Counted from the stretch's first letter, positions 55,708 through 63,574 are shown. The stretch is DNA of 64,000 nt from Rhodocyclaceae bacterium (GCA_016791105.1 JAEUNM010000054.1:1-64000); one strand, 5' to 3'. A program made the numbers and translations. Notes: generated from the letters alone by a model not told the origin.

Positions 55708-57290
55708 TACCAGCTACCTCCGTAGGTGCCGACCGGGCCGGCGGTGTCGCCGGAATGCTCCGGATAGTCCGCCGCCCGCCCGCGCGGCGCGCGCTGCAGG
55801 TCCGCCGGCACCTCGATATAGTCGATCGGCGCGACATCGCGGCGCATCGCATTGCGCAGCATCATGTGCGCCACCAGCGCGTCGCCGTGCCGCCGCTGTT
55901 TCGGTGCATCCGCGCTGCGGGTGCGTGTGGCGGGCAATTTCGCGACGCCGTTGATTACCTGCAGCGCGCGGAAATCGTCGCGCGTGTCGCTGTCCCGCGG
56001 TATGCAGTCGTAGGTGCGGTCTTCCAGCGCGGTGCGGAATTTCGGCGCGCTATCTATCCACCACCCCTCGCTGATCTGCACCGCCGCGATGCGCGCGGCG
56101 CCGTATTTTTGCACCATGAATTCCGCGACCGCGGACCCATTGCCGCCGGCGTCGAAATCCGCCGCGCGAAACCGGGGCAGGCGGTCGATGATGTATTTGA
56201 GGATTTGCTCCTGCTGCCGATGCGGACAGCAGGACAACTCGATTTGCAGGCGCACGCGCACGCACTGATCGCGCCCCTCTTCGCCGACGACGTAGACGGA
56301 TAGGTCCGCGACACGGCCGAAATCCTCGCCCAGCCCATGTGGGCGGTCGGGGTCCAGGGCGTGCAGGATCGGCTGAACCTCCTCATCCAGCCAGGCCTGC
56401 ACTTCGGCGTGGCGGACCGCATCGGACGCGTGCGCGAATTCCGGCGACCATTCGCGGCGCAGTACAGGCGTATCCGGAGACTGGCGCGATTCGATGAGCG
56501 TAATGCTGAGGTAGCGCCCGCCGCTATTGGCGGGGATCGTATCCAGTTCTTCGGCCGCATCGGCGCCGTAAAATCGGCGCACGTCGGCTACCCAGGCATC
56601 CTGGCCGGCTTGGGTCCAGGGAATTCCTTTGCGCAGGCATACGCGTACGTACAGGCCATCACTTACGGCCTGCTCGAATGTGATTTTGTGCACCTGGCCA
56701 CCGCGGCGACCGCCGCGAATGTCCTGGATCAGTTGGTTGAATGGGTTTTCCACGCCGTTGTGCGTCGAGAGCACTCGCACGCTGGCACCCCACATCAGCA
56801 TCGCCATTGCCGCTTTGAGCAGGCCCGGCAGGTCTGGCCCAAACGCGGCCTCGTCCAACACGATCGTGCCTTGCTTGCCGCGGAGGTTGGCCGGGCGCGA
56901 GGACAGCGCGACCACCCGCTTGTCGGATGGGTAGGCGATCTTGAACGTCTTGACTGTCTTACCGTCCAGATCGACGAGATCATCATCGCCCTCGCCGATT
57001 TCCGACGCAGCCAGCGCGAACGCGCGCGACCACATGGCCACGGCCTCGATGTACTCGATTGCCATGTCCTGCGCGGCGGAAATGTAGAACACGTTGTGGC
57101 CGTCGCGCACGCTGGCGATCAGGGCATCATCAGCGGCTTCGGCCCATGTCAGGCCGATGCGGCGCGATTTTTCGACCACCTTCACCGGCGATTTGTCGGC
57201 CACCCAGCGCTGCTGATACGGCAGCAGCGCCGGTGGCGGCGCCCCCTCGGCGACGCGAGCATTGAGCAGGTCGACGAGCGGATTGCTCAC
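55707..57290 (-). CDS. Mu gp28-like large terminase
   Basis: 527-aa packaging motor. The ATPase has the gp28-type P-loop VEKSRRIGLT (residues 39-48) and Walker B TIVLDEAAF. The C-terminal nuclease region has FRAADFDAGGNG and a late HGDALVAHMM. I chose the GTG at 57290 (overlap GTGA with gp27), because the frame upstream is a gp27 shadow. Confidence 0.95.
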   Translation of the reverse strand: MSNPLVDLLNARVAEGAPPPALLPYQQRWVADKSPVKVVEKSRRIGLTWAEAADDALIASVRDGHNVFYISAAQDMAIEYIEAVAMWSRAFALAASEIGEGDDDLVDLDGKTVKTFKIAYPSDKRVVALSSRPANLRGKQGTIVLDEAAFGPDLPGLLKAAMAMLMWGASVRVLSTHNGVENPFNQLIQDIRGGRRGGQVHKITFEQAVSDGLYVRVCLRKGIPWTQAGQDAWVADVRRFYGADAAEELDTIPANSGGRYLSITLIESRQSPDTPVLRREWSPEFAHASDAVRHAEVQAWLDEEVQPILHALDPDRPHGLGEDFGRVADLSVYVVGEEGRDQCVRVRLQIELSCCPHRQQEQILKYIIDRLPRFRAADFDAGGNGSAVAEFMVQKYGAARIAAVQISEGWWIDSAPKFRTALEDRTYDCIPRDSDTRDDFRALQVINGVAKLPATRTRSADAPKQRRHGDALVAHMMLRNAMRRDVAPIDYIEVPADLQRAPRGRAADYPEHSGDTAGPVGTYGGSW

Positions 57291-57832
57291 GCTGCAATGC
57301 CCAGGATGAGGGCACGGATTTGGTCCGCCGCTTCGGCCGACATGCCGCCCTTTTTGGCGATTTTCGCCGCCTTGGCGGCCGCATCTTTGGCCCGCGCGGA
57401 CACATCTTGCGCCCACTTTTTCTGTGCAATTGAGGCCCGGGTGAGTTGCGCGATGCCGCGCGCAGCTTCCGACAGCAGCGCCACGCGGTCCGCTGCGGAC
57501 ACCCCGTCCTCGGTCGATTCCTGCAGGCGCAGCAGCACGTCGAACATTTCTGTCTGGACCATCGCCATCACGGCACCGGAGCGTGCATCGGCCTCGTCGC
57601 CGGCGGCGGTCACGATGGCCTGTGCCGCCTCGGTGCTGGCGCGTATGGTGTCCATGCGCCGCTGCAGCGCCTGGCCGTAGCGGTGGATGGCGGATTTCGA
57701 AATGCTGTAGCCGCGCTCGGCGAGCGCGGCTTCGAGCGCCTCGTAGCCGGAAAAGTCGCTGTCGATCAGCGACCCATCGAGCCAGCGGCGCACCTCGTCG
57801 GGCAGGCCGCCGACCTTTGGCCGCAGCGGCAT
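57287..57832 (-). CDS. Mu gp27-like protein, probable small terminase (DUF3486)
   Basis: 181 aa: LPDEVRRWLDGSLIDSDFSGYEALEAALAERGYSISKSAIHRYGQ is the DUF3486 pattern (an HTH in phage gp27). Small terminases recognise phage DNA. The start ATG is at 57832. It overlaps the large terminase start. Confidence 0.93.
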   Translation of the reverse strand: MPLRPKVGGLPDEVRRWLDGSLIDSDFSGYEALEAALAERGYSISKSAIHRYGQALQRRMDTIRASTEAAQAIVTAAGDEADARSGAVMAMVQTEMFDVLLRLQESTEDGVSAADRVALLSEAARGIAQLTRASIAQKKWAQDVSARAKDAAAKAAKIAKKGGMSAEAADQIRALILGIAA

Positions 57833-57833
57833 G

Positions 57834-58436
57834 TCACTCGCTCCGCAGCTTGGGCGGGCGCGCGATACCAGGCCGGCAATCGACGCTGTATTCCACCACG
57901 TCGGTGCCGGGCCGCGTGAGCCGCGCCAGCCAGTGCGTCGCGGCGCGGTCGACAATTTCGACCATGGAGCGGCGCTCCAGATAGTCGAGCTGGCGGCGCA
58001 CCGTGTGCGGGTCGCTCGCATAGCCCATGTCGGCCAGATGGCGCGCGCAAATGCCCTCGGCGGTGGGTAGCCCACCGGCCAGATAGAGGCAGCGCATCAG
58101 GCGCCAGCGGATCACGTAGCGCTCGCGCACCGCATCGCTGACGCCGCCAGCCGCACGCGCAATGCCGGGCTGGCAATCGGTGGTGTACTCGACCAGATCG
58201 ATCCCGTACCAGGTCAGTGCCCAGCTATCCCCGCCGCGGTGCTGGCGCCCGATGATCAGGTCGCGGTCGCGCAGATACGCGAGCTGGGCGCGTAGCTGGG
58301 TGTCCGATATCGCCATGCCGGCATCGACCAGATCGGCCGCAATGACGCCCTCCGGGGCGCCGTCCGGCAGCAGCCGGGCGAGTAGTGCGAGGATTTTCCA
58401 CCGCGCGCATTCGCGCAGCGTCTGTTCAGCGTCCAT
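57834..58436 (-). CDS. Tandem winged-helix phage protein (two VpaChn25_0724-like units)
   Basis: 200 aa made of two similar halves. Each is a winged helix that ends alike: DLVEYTTDCQPGIAR (about 80-94) and DVVEYSVDCRPGIAR (about 179-193). Single-unit proteins of this ArsR-like type are usual between gp25/26 and gp27 in Mu-like phages; here the unit is doubled. Confidence 0.78.
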   Translation of the reverse strand: MDAEQTLRECARWKILALLARLLPDGAPEGVIAADLVDAGMAISDTQLRAQLAYLRDRDLIIGRQHRGGDSWALTWYGIDLVEYTTDCQPGIARAAGGVSDAVRERYVIRWRLMRCLYLAGGLPTAEGICARHLADMGYASDPHTVRRQLDYLERRSMVEIVDRAATHWLARLTRPGTDVVEYSVDCRPGIARPPKLRSE

Positions 58437-58454
58437 GGGCTACCTTCCGGGGGC

Positions 58455-58874
58455 TCATCGCGCCCCCTCTGCAATGTGTGCGAGCGCACCTTCTATCCGG
58501 CCCAGGGCCGTCGCGCTGTCCTGCTGCTCGGCCACCAGGCGCTCCATGCGCCCGTCGATATTCGCCGCGAAGCGAATCCAGTCCTCGCGCGCAACGTATT
58601 CCGCGCGCAGCATCTCTCGCACCTGCGAAATTGCACTATCCACTTCGCCGGCGCGTCGCGGGTAATCCGCGACGTGGCCCTCGAGCGGGCGCAGGCGCGC
58701 GTCCACGAGCTGCTGCGCCGAGGTCCAGCGCTGTTCGGTGGAGCGGACGACGAAGCGCAACCCCGCCATGGCCAGCACAGACAGCAGCGCAGACCAGAAC
58801 CCGCACACGGCAAGCAGAATGCCCGCCAGCTCGTAGAGGCTGAGCTGCAACGCCGGGGCCTGGAGCGACAGCAT
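58455..58874 (-). CDS. DUF2730-like phage protein (gp25 type)
   Basis: 139 aa with an N-terminal membrane helix (LYELAGILLAVCGFWSALLSVLAMAGL) and a long helix with LRPLEGHVADYPRRAGEVDSAISQVREML, as in DUF2730. Start ATG 58874, sharing one base with the upstream stop. Function in the phage is not known. Confidence 0.78.
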   Translation of the reverse strand: MLSLQAPALQLSLYELAGILLAVCGFWSALLSVLAMAGLRFVVRSTEQRWTSAQQLVDARLRPLEGHVADYPRRAGEVDSAISQVREMLRAEYVAREDWIRFAANIDGRMERLVAEQQDSATALGRIEGALAHIAEGAR

Positions 58875-59098
58875 CAGTGCCGCGTCCCGCAGCCGCGCAT
58901 ATCGTCGGCGACAAAATCCAGCACACCCAGCACGTAGTGCGCGCCGTAGCGCTGCCGCATCGCAGTGGCCGCGACGCACAGCATGCCCATCAGGTGGGCG
59001 CGCGTGTCATCAGGAGACAGGCCCGCGACCTGCGTTTCGAGGTCCGCAAGCGCGGCAATCAGAGGGTCCGGGGCCTGCGGGAGGGTGTGCGCATCCAT
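58874..59098 (-). CDS. Small phage hypothetical protein, 74 aa
   Basis: Begins MDAHTLPQAPDPLIAALADLE; all-helical. It is the first gene of the late minus-strand run, preceded by the divergent 182-bp control region. The longer frame to 59233 crosses the plus-strand promoter and is not used. Confidence 0.65.
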   Translation of the reverse strand: MDAHTLPQAPDPLIAALADLETQVAGLSPDDTRAHLMGMLCVAATAMRQRYGAHYVLGVLDFVADDMRGCGTRH

Positions 59099-59181
59099 GG
59101 CACCGAGTATCGGCGCCGGGCGCACAAATTCATTACGCCACGGCTTTGTGCGGCCGCACGCAAAAAAATCACGCGCACCTG

Positions 59182-59209
59182 TTGACATACACCGTATGCG
59201 GTGTATAGT
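59182..59209 (+). promoter_or_regulatory. Sigma-70 promoter of the acr-like operon
   Basis: TTGACA (59182-59187), a 16-bp spacer and TATAGT (59204-59209). It is the strongest promoter text in the prophage part. The first gene starts at 59281 behind AAGGAG. Most of the spacer lies within an inverted repeat, so a repressor bound there would block RNA polymerase. Confidence 0.85.
59187..59206. promoter_or_regulatory. Palindromic operator overlapping the promoter
   Basis: ATACACCGTATGCGGTGTAT: 8-bp arms ATACACCG/CGGTGTAT around TATG. It touches both the -35 and -10 hexamers. The HTH protein encoded at the operon end (60718-60960) is the natural candidate to bind it. Confidence 0.82.
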
Positions 59210-59280
59210 ACGAATTGTGCACGACGCACACACACCCGCCGGCGGTGAGTAGCCGGCAAAAATCTCGGAAGGAGATTGTC

Positions 59281-59667
59281 ATGGCTAGTTTCGCCGCCAC
59301 CTATGATCGCAAGTCGAGCCCGGATGATGGCCCGCTGATCAACCACATCGTGTCCGAATTCGCCGCCGGCCGCTGGACCGTGCAAAAAGTGACGCGCAAC
59401 AAGGGCGCTGCTACCAAGCTCGTAAAAAAATTGGTCGCACAGGGAAGTTTGGTGTGGGTGCGGCACCCCACCCAGGCGGACGAATATTTCGGCCCCATTA
59501 AATACGCCCATTTCACGAACTTCGGATGCTCCATCGCGCCCCATGAGGCGGATAGCGAAGGATTCCTGCGTTTCCGCGACGGATTCCAGGTTTTGCCGGC
59601 ATCTGTCTGGACGCGCGCTGAACTGTGGGTAGATCAGGCGGAAGCCGCCGTCTGCCGTCGCCGCTGA
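59281..59667 (+). CDS. Unknown 128-aa protein, first gene of the acr-like operon
   Basis: MASFAATYDRKSSPDDGPLI then NHIVSEFAAGRWTVQKVTRN, KGAATKLVKKLVAQGSLVWV and a C-terminal WTRAELWVDQAEAA. The centre could be a winged helix. AAGGAG at 59269-59274 gives a textbook start. I recognise no family. Its place ahead of an AcrVA2-like gene under one repressible promoter makes it a candidate anti-defence protein by association only. Confidence 0.8.
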   Translation: MASFAATYDRKSSPDDGPLINHIVSEFAAGRWTVQKVTRNKGAATKLVKKLVAQGSLVWVRHPTQADEYFGPIKYAHFTNFGCSIAPHEADSEGFLRFRDGFQVLPASVWTRAELWVDQAEAAVCRRR

Positions 59668-59698
59668 CCCCGCCGCGCCCCGCAAGGGGCGCCATCCC

Positions 59699-60721
59699 AT
59701 GTCCGCCAAATTCCCCCCCCGCATCCACCCCGCCCAGTCCGCCATGCGCGCCTGGGCGGCCACACAGCCGCCGGACATCTGGCAGCGCGTCGAAGCGGCG
59801 CGCGTCGACAGCGCCGCGGCGCGCGACGCACGCTATTACGCGCGGCATGCCGAAATTTGCGGCGTCATCCCGCGTCGCGGCGCGCTCGAAACCTGGGCAA
59901 CGGATGTCGCACTGGCGTCCGGCTGGTCGGCCTGGCGCATGACGCAGGGCATCTACCGCTACGATCCGCCGGTGTATGAGGCCGTGCGCAGCACGCCTAT
60001 CGAGCGCATTCCGGTCGATGTGCTCGATACCATGCCGGAATGGGCGGTAGTGATCGACACGCCCGACTGGGCGCCCGCGCTGACCGCCGGTGCGCCGTGC
60101 CCGGCCGTCATGCTGTGGCGCAACACCCTGATGGAAGGCAGCGCGGAGGTGCTGATGGCCGTTCTGCTGGCCGGACGCCAGGGCGAGATCGACTATGACC
60201 GCGAGGTGCTCGTGCTGCCGCTCGCGGGCACGCTGGATGAGGTCATTGCGCGGCGCATCGCCGAGGCGGATACCAGCGCGCGCCTGCTCGGCACCGCGGC
60301 CGTTACGGCGTCCGAAGCGGACGCGCTGCGCGATGCGCTGCCGCCGCTCCTAAATCTCCTGCTCTACCTGTGCAGCCAGGCCGCCGATATTAGCGGACGG
60401 GGTGCGCCTGGCAATCCAGCCCCAGTGCGCACGCGACGCGATGGCTGGCGCCTGTTTCCGGCGCCCGGGCCACGCACCTGGGAGGTCGGCACGCGCATGG
60501 GGGCTGCGCTGCGCGCGGCCTACCAGGCGAGGGAGATCGGCGCCGAGGCGCCAGGCGCCACCCCGCGGCCCCATGTGCGCCGCGCGCACTGGCACGGCTA
60601 TTGGACTGGCGCGCGTGCCAATGGGCCGGCGCGCCGCTTCGACTTGCGCTGGCTGCCGCCCATCGGGGTCGGCATGGCCCTCGGTGATGGCGGGCCGTCC
60701 GTGATACGGCCAGTCAAATGA
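59699..60721 (+). CDS. AcrVA2-like anti-CRISPR protein
   Basis: 340 aa. It matches AcrVA2 as I recall it at several sites: AWRMTQGIY (78-86; AcrVA2 AWRNTLGIY), a W-x-V-x-x-D stretch after a P-D/E-W, LLxLLLYLC with ADIS (AcrVA2 LLPYLLWLC, PDIT), and RPHVRRAHWHGYW (290-302; AcrVA2 RPHIRRGHWHGYW) followed by F-x-x-RW. AcrVA2 blocks Cas12a production by binding the nascent N-terminus and removing its mRNA. The target in this host is unknown. The stop overlaps the next ATG (ATGA). Confidence 0.85.
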   Translation: MSAKFPPRIHPAQSAMRAWAATQPPDIWQRVEAARVDSAAARDARYYARHAEICGVIPRRGALETWATDVALASGWSAWRMTQGIYRYDPPVYEAVRSTPIERIPVDVLDTMPEWAVVIDTPDWAPALTAGAPCPAVMLWRNTLMEGSAEVLMAVLLAGRQGEIDYDREVLVLPLAGTLDEVIARRIAEADTSARLLGTAAVTASEADALRDALPPLLNLLLYLCSQAADISGRGAPGNPAPVRTRRDGWRLFPAPGPRTWEVGTRMGAALRAAYQAREIGAEAPGATPRPHVRRAHWHGYWTGARANGPARRFDLRWLPPIGVGMALGDGGPSVIRPVK

Positions 60722-60960
60722 GCCCGCGGCAATTCGCTGCGCTGGCCCGTGTCAAATTGGGGCTGCCTTCGGATGCGGCGCTGCCGGCGCTGGCGCCGTC
60801 CGTTCAAGCCGCACGGCTCATGCTCGTGGACGGCCTGGCCAACAACGATGCCGCCCGCCTGGCTGGTGTCACGCCGCAGGCGGCGGCCAACGCGCGGCGA
60901 AAATATCTCGACGCCTGGCACGCCATTGCAGCAGCCGGCCCCTGGGACGGGGCAGGCTGA
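60718..60960 (+). CDS. KorA/TrfB-like HTH protein, candidate Aca regulator
   Basis: 80 aa. The stretch AARLMLVDGLANNDAARLAG, followed by VTPQAAANARRKYL, has the HTH layout of KorA/TrfB plasmid repressors. It is coupled to the AcrVA2-like gene by an ATGA overlap, just as aca repressors follow acr genes. I infer that it represses the promoter at 59182 through the 20-bp palindrome. Confidence 0.8.
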   Translation: MSPRQFAALARVKLGLPSDAALPALAPSVQAARLMLVDGLANNDAARLAGVTPQAAANARRKYLDAWHAIAAAGPWDGAG

Positions 60961-60965
60961 TCGCC

Positions 60966-61307
60966 TCAGGCCGCACGGCTGCGCGGACGCTCAAGTAGTT
61001 CCGGCACCGGCTCAGCGGCCAGGCTAGCAGCGTCGATGCGTCGTCCGATGCCGGCGCCAATGGCCAGTAGTACGCCAGTCAGCCATGCCACATGCCCGCC
61101 CATCCACAGCTCGGCGCGCCTGGCGCCACGCTGGAGGTTATAGACGCGGTCCGGCACGCCGGGCAGTTTGTCGACTGCGACGCCCGCATCTTTGCTCAAA
61201 GCTTGCACGGCGGGCACCCTGTCCAGATCAACGCCGGAATCGGCGTGCCACGCCTGGTAGTACAGGAAAGCGGCCAACGCGAACGCCGCTGCGGCAAACA
61301 GTCGCAT
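60966..61307 (-). CDS. Small two-helix membrane protein, 113 aa
   Basis: Hydrophobic segments at the N-terminus (LFAAAAFALAAFLYYQAW) and near the C-terminus (WLTGVLLAIGAGIG). It could be a lysis-related or surface membrane protein. ATG 61307 shares one base with the upstream stop. Converges with the HTH gene, 5 bp apart. Confidence 0.65.
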   Translation of the reverse strand: MRLFAAAAFALAAFLYYQAWHADSGVDLDRVPAVQALSKDAGVAVDKLPGVPDRVYNLQRGARRAELWMGGHVAWLTGVLLAIGAGIGRRIDAASLAAEPVPELLERPRSRAA

Positions 61308-61774
61308 CAGCGGCACTCCCGGTCGATACGGCCGCCATAGCTGGCCGCCTGCGCCTTGTAGTAGTTGTACATGTCTGCGCGCGCCCCGGCGCGCATGCGC
61401 TCGTTGAAGTAGTCCAGTTGCGCCTGGTAGTCGGAACACCGAGCGCGTTGCGCATCCGCGGCTATCTGCCGGTAGGGCTCATTGGCCGCGCGTTGCACGC
61501 GCACTTGCTGGTCTCCCGCAGCCTCCAGCCGCCGCTCATATTCCTGCTGCCGCAGCGCCCGCGCCGTGGCCGGGTCGGGCTGGCCATAGGCCGCGCCGGC
61601 GTGGCCCGCGGCGGGCCGCGAATCGACCACAGTAGCCTGGGCGCCGGCCGGGCAGGGCGCATCCGAAAACACGGTGCGCCCATCTGCCCCCTTGCATTTG
61701 TACACTTGGGCGGTCGCACCCACGGCTGCCAACGCGAGTAACGCGCCGGCCATCCAACGTATGAATTTCCGCAT
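61307..61774 (-). CDS. DUF4124-type exported protein
   Basis: 155 aa. A signal peptide (ending ATAQ) is followed by VYKCKGADGRTVFSDAPCPAG, the DUF4124 motif of periplasmic proteins, then a charged helical tail with two more Cys. AAGGAG precedes the ATG. Role in the prophage unknown; a host-derived passenger is possible. Confidence 0.8.
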   Translation of the reverse strand: MRKFIRWMAGALLALAAVGATAQVYKCKGADGRTVFSDAPCPAGAQATVVDSRPAAGHAGAAYGQPDPATARALRQQEYERRLEAAGDQQVRVQRAANEPYRQIAADAQRARCSDYQAQLDYFNERMRAGARADMYNYYKAQAASYGGRIDRECR

Positions 61775-61813
61775 TTTTGTCTCCTTGTGTGGCCGGAAAA
61801 ATTGTACTGGCGC

Positions 61814-62005
61814 CTAGCCTGGGTGGCTATCCGCCGCACGGCTGGGGTGGAGCAACTCCAGCCGCAGCATCACGGCCGCAGACTCTCCCGTGCCGATCTG
61901 CAGCGTGATAGGTCCGCTGAATTGCTCGATGTAGACATGCGCGTGGACAGTGATCTGGTCACGTCCCGCGGCTGCGCCGGCGGGCGCTTCGACGGTCACA
62001 TTCAT
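61814..62005 (-). CDS. Small protein with VTV-APxG-GRD motif, 63 aa
   Basis: Starts MNVTVEAPAGAAAGRDQITV at 62005 with AGGGG upstream; a TTG at 62071 overlapping the repressor stop would add 22 residues. Its opening mirrors the C-terminal VTVSAPGGVAVGGDMTV of the repressor encoded next door. Function unknown. Confidence 0.6.
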   Translation of the reverse strand: MNVTVEAPAGAAAGRDQITVHAHVYIEQFSGPITLQIGTGESAAVMLRLELLHPSRAADSHPG

Positions 62006-62067
62006 TATGTTGGCCCCTGTTGATGGCCCGAATATGCCACGCAGCCGACCGGCTTCGTTGACGTTCG

Positions 62068-62499
62068 TCAACCTTTGCTTTTTGGCCTAGTCCGTCGGGC
62101 TCCGACTGTCATGTCGCCGCCCACGGCCACGCCTCCCGGCGCCGATACGGTGACGGTTTTCTGCCGCTTGGGCGCCGCGGGCGGGCTCTGGGCATCCGGT
62201 ACCGGTGCCCCTAGCACTCGCCGCGCAGCGTCGCGCAGTGGCTCGGGGGCCGCGTGGTAGGCGGCCAGCAGATCGGACTCCTGGGCGCTCAGCGTGCGGG
62301 ATGCGCGCCCCCCTGTCACGACGTAGTTCACGTCGAACCCCATTTCCGCGAGCACTGAGAGATAGGCCGCGTCAGGGTACCGCCGGCCCATTTCGTAATC
62401 CACCTGAGCTTTCGGCGTCATCGCGACCCGTGCAGCAATCTGCGCCTGGGTCAGACCCAATCGCACGCGCTCCTCCCGCAGGCGTTCGCCGATACTCAC
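62068..62499 (-). CDS. XRE-family phage repressor
   Basis: 143 aa. N-terminal HTH_XRE: LREERVRLGLTQAQIAARVAMTPKAQVDYEMGRRYPDAAYLSVLAEMG. The C-terminal part is Pro/Lys-rich and ends with a VTVSAPGGVAVGGDMTVG motif. It starts with GTG. Divergence from the Ner-like gene across an operator region is the layout of a lysogeny switch. Confidence 0.88.
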   Translation of the reverse strand: MSIGERLREERVRLGLTQAQIAARVAMTPKAQVDYEMGRRYPDAAYLSVLAEMGFDVNYVVTGGRASRTLSAQESDLLAAYHAAPEPLRDAARRVLGAPVPDAQSPPAAPKRQKTVTVSAPGGVAVGGDMTVGARRTRPKSKG

Positions 62500-62518
62500 C
62501 GTTTTGACTCAAAAAAAG

Positions 62519-62570
62519 TTGACATAGGTAATTTTGGTTAGTAGCATTGGCTTAACTTAGCTTTGCTACT
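62519..62570 (+). promoter_or_regulatory. Early promoter with operator-like inverted repeat
   Basis: TTGACA (62519-62524), 17-bp spacer, TAGCAT (62542-62547), pointing to the Ner-like gene. AGTAGCA (62540-62546) is the inverted copy of TGCTACT (62564-62570), overlapping the -10. The repressor and Ner are the likely binders. Confidence 0.65.
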
Positions 62571-62657
62571 GAATTTCCTTCGTGATCGGCAAATGTTCGC
62601 GGGACGAAAGAAATTAACTGAACCGATTTTCGTAATCGTGCCGCGTGGAGTGCGCCA

Positions 62658-62939
62658 ATGGATGAAACAACCCTGCAAATCCTGATGACTGACCAGGGTG
62701 CTCTGCATCCGGAAGTGATCAAGGCGCTGCTCAAAATCAGGGGCAGCAGCAGCGCCAAAATTGCACGCGATTGCGGCTGCTCTGACGTTGCGGTGTTCCA
62801 GGTGATTGAGGGCAATTCTCGCTCGGCACGCATCGCGCGCCGAATCTGCGAGGTAACGCGCGTCCTGCCCGACATGCTCTGGCCAGGGAAGTACCCCGAG
62901 TTTGAAGTGAACCCAGTTCAGTTCCAGAAAGCCGCATAA
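62658..62939 (+). CDS. Ner-like DNA-binding protein
   Basis: 93 aa. HPEVIKALLKIRGSSSAKIA with CSDVAVFQVIEGNSRSARIA and the closing MLWPGKY match the Ner/Nlp HTH family, which down-regulates early transcription in Mu. GGAG lies 7 nt before the ATG. The gene is divergent from the repressor. Confidence 0.9.
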   Translation: MDETTLQILMTDQGALHPEVIKALLKIRGSSSAKIARDCGCSDVAVFQVIEGNSRSARIARRICEVTRVLPDMLWPGKYPEFEVNPVQFQKAA

Positions 62940-62988
62940 CCGGGTCGCCGGCCCCCGTCCCAGCCGGCCAACACACAGCGAGGAAAGC

Positions 62989-63474
62989 ATGAAGCAGACA
63001 TTGGCAGGCATCGGTCGCGGCGCTCTGCGCCGCATCGAATCGGTATTTCTATATCTAATTTGCATGGTGCTGTCGGCACTGTCGCTGCGCGCGGCGGTGT
63101 GGATGGCGACCGTCGCGCTCACCGTCGAGGACCCGCTGGAGGCCTGCGAAAGCTGGACCGGTGGCCGCGTACTGGGCCGCCTGACCGGCATCGCCCTATT
63201 CGGCATGTCAGCGGTCCTCGCCATTTTCGATCCCGGCCTGGCCGACGATCTGATCGTCATCGCCCTCATTGCGCCCGATCAGCAACCGGAGCGCATCAGG
63301 ATGGGTTCCCCCGCCAGTGCGGCGGACGTGGCGTCCGCCACCGCGAAGATGCGGTCTATGTCGCGCGCTGCGGGCGAGCGCTCCTCGCCCGCCAGCAACG
63401 CCTCGAACGCGCGTTCGAGATCCAGCCGCAGCCCAGGCGCAACGGATTCCAGGTGCGCCAACAGCACCCCCTGA
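62989..63474 (+). CDS. Membrane protein of the early region, 161 aa as read
   Basis: Two hydrophobic parts (FLYLICMVLSALSLRAAVWMATVAL and LTGIALFGMSAVLAIF...DDLIVIALIA). GAGGAAA precedes the ATG. From about residue 105 the sequence becomes Ser/Arg/Ala-rich and is antisense to the 85-aa gene at 63279-63536, so the real gene may be shorter than the frame. Confidence 0.55.
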   Translation: MKQTLAGIGRGALRRIESVFLYLICMVLSALSLRAAVWMATVALTVEDPLEACESWTGGRVLGRLTGIALFGMSAVLAIFDPGLADDLIVIALIAPDQQPERIRMGSPASAADVASATAKMRSMSRAAGERSSPASNASNARSRSSRSPGATDSRCANSTP

Positions 63475-63536
63475 TACAGCCGCATTGCATCCAGCCTTGC
63501 ATGCACAGCGGACCAGTCCATCGCGTGTGTGTCCAT
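63279..63536 (-). CDS. Small phage hypothetical protein, 85 aa
   Basis: MDTHAMDWSAVHARLDAMRLYQG, then LRLDLERAFEALLAGEERSP. GGAGGG lies 6 nt before the ATG at 63536. It overlaps the end of the plus-strand membrane gene by 196 bp. All-helical; function unknown. Confidence 0.6.
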   Translation of the reverse strand: MDTHAMDWSAVHARLDAMRLYQGVLLAHLESVAPGLRLDLERAFEALLAGEERSPAARDIDRIFAVADATSAALAGEPILMRSGC

Positions 63537-63574
63537 GGCGACCCTCCGTAACTGATGGGCGCCATGTTAAGCCA

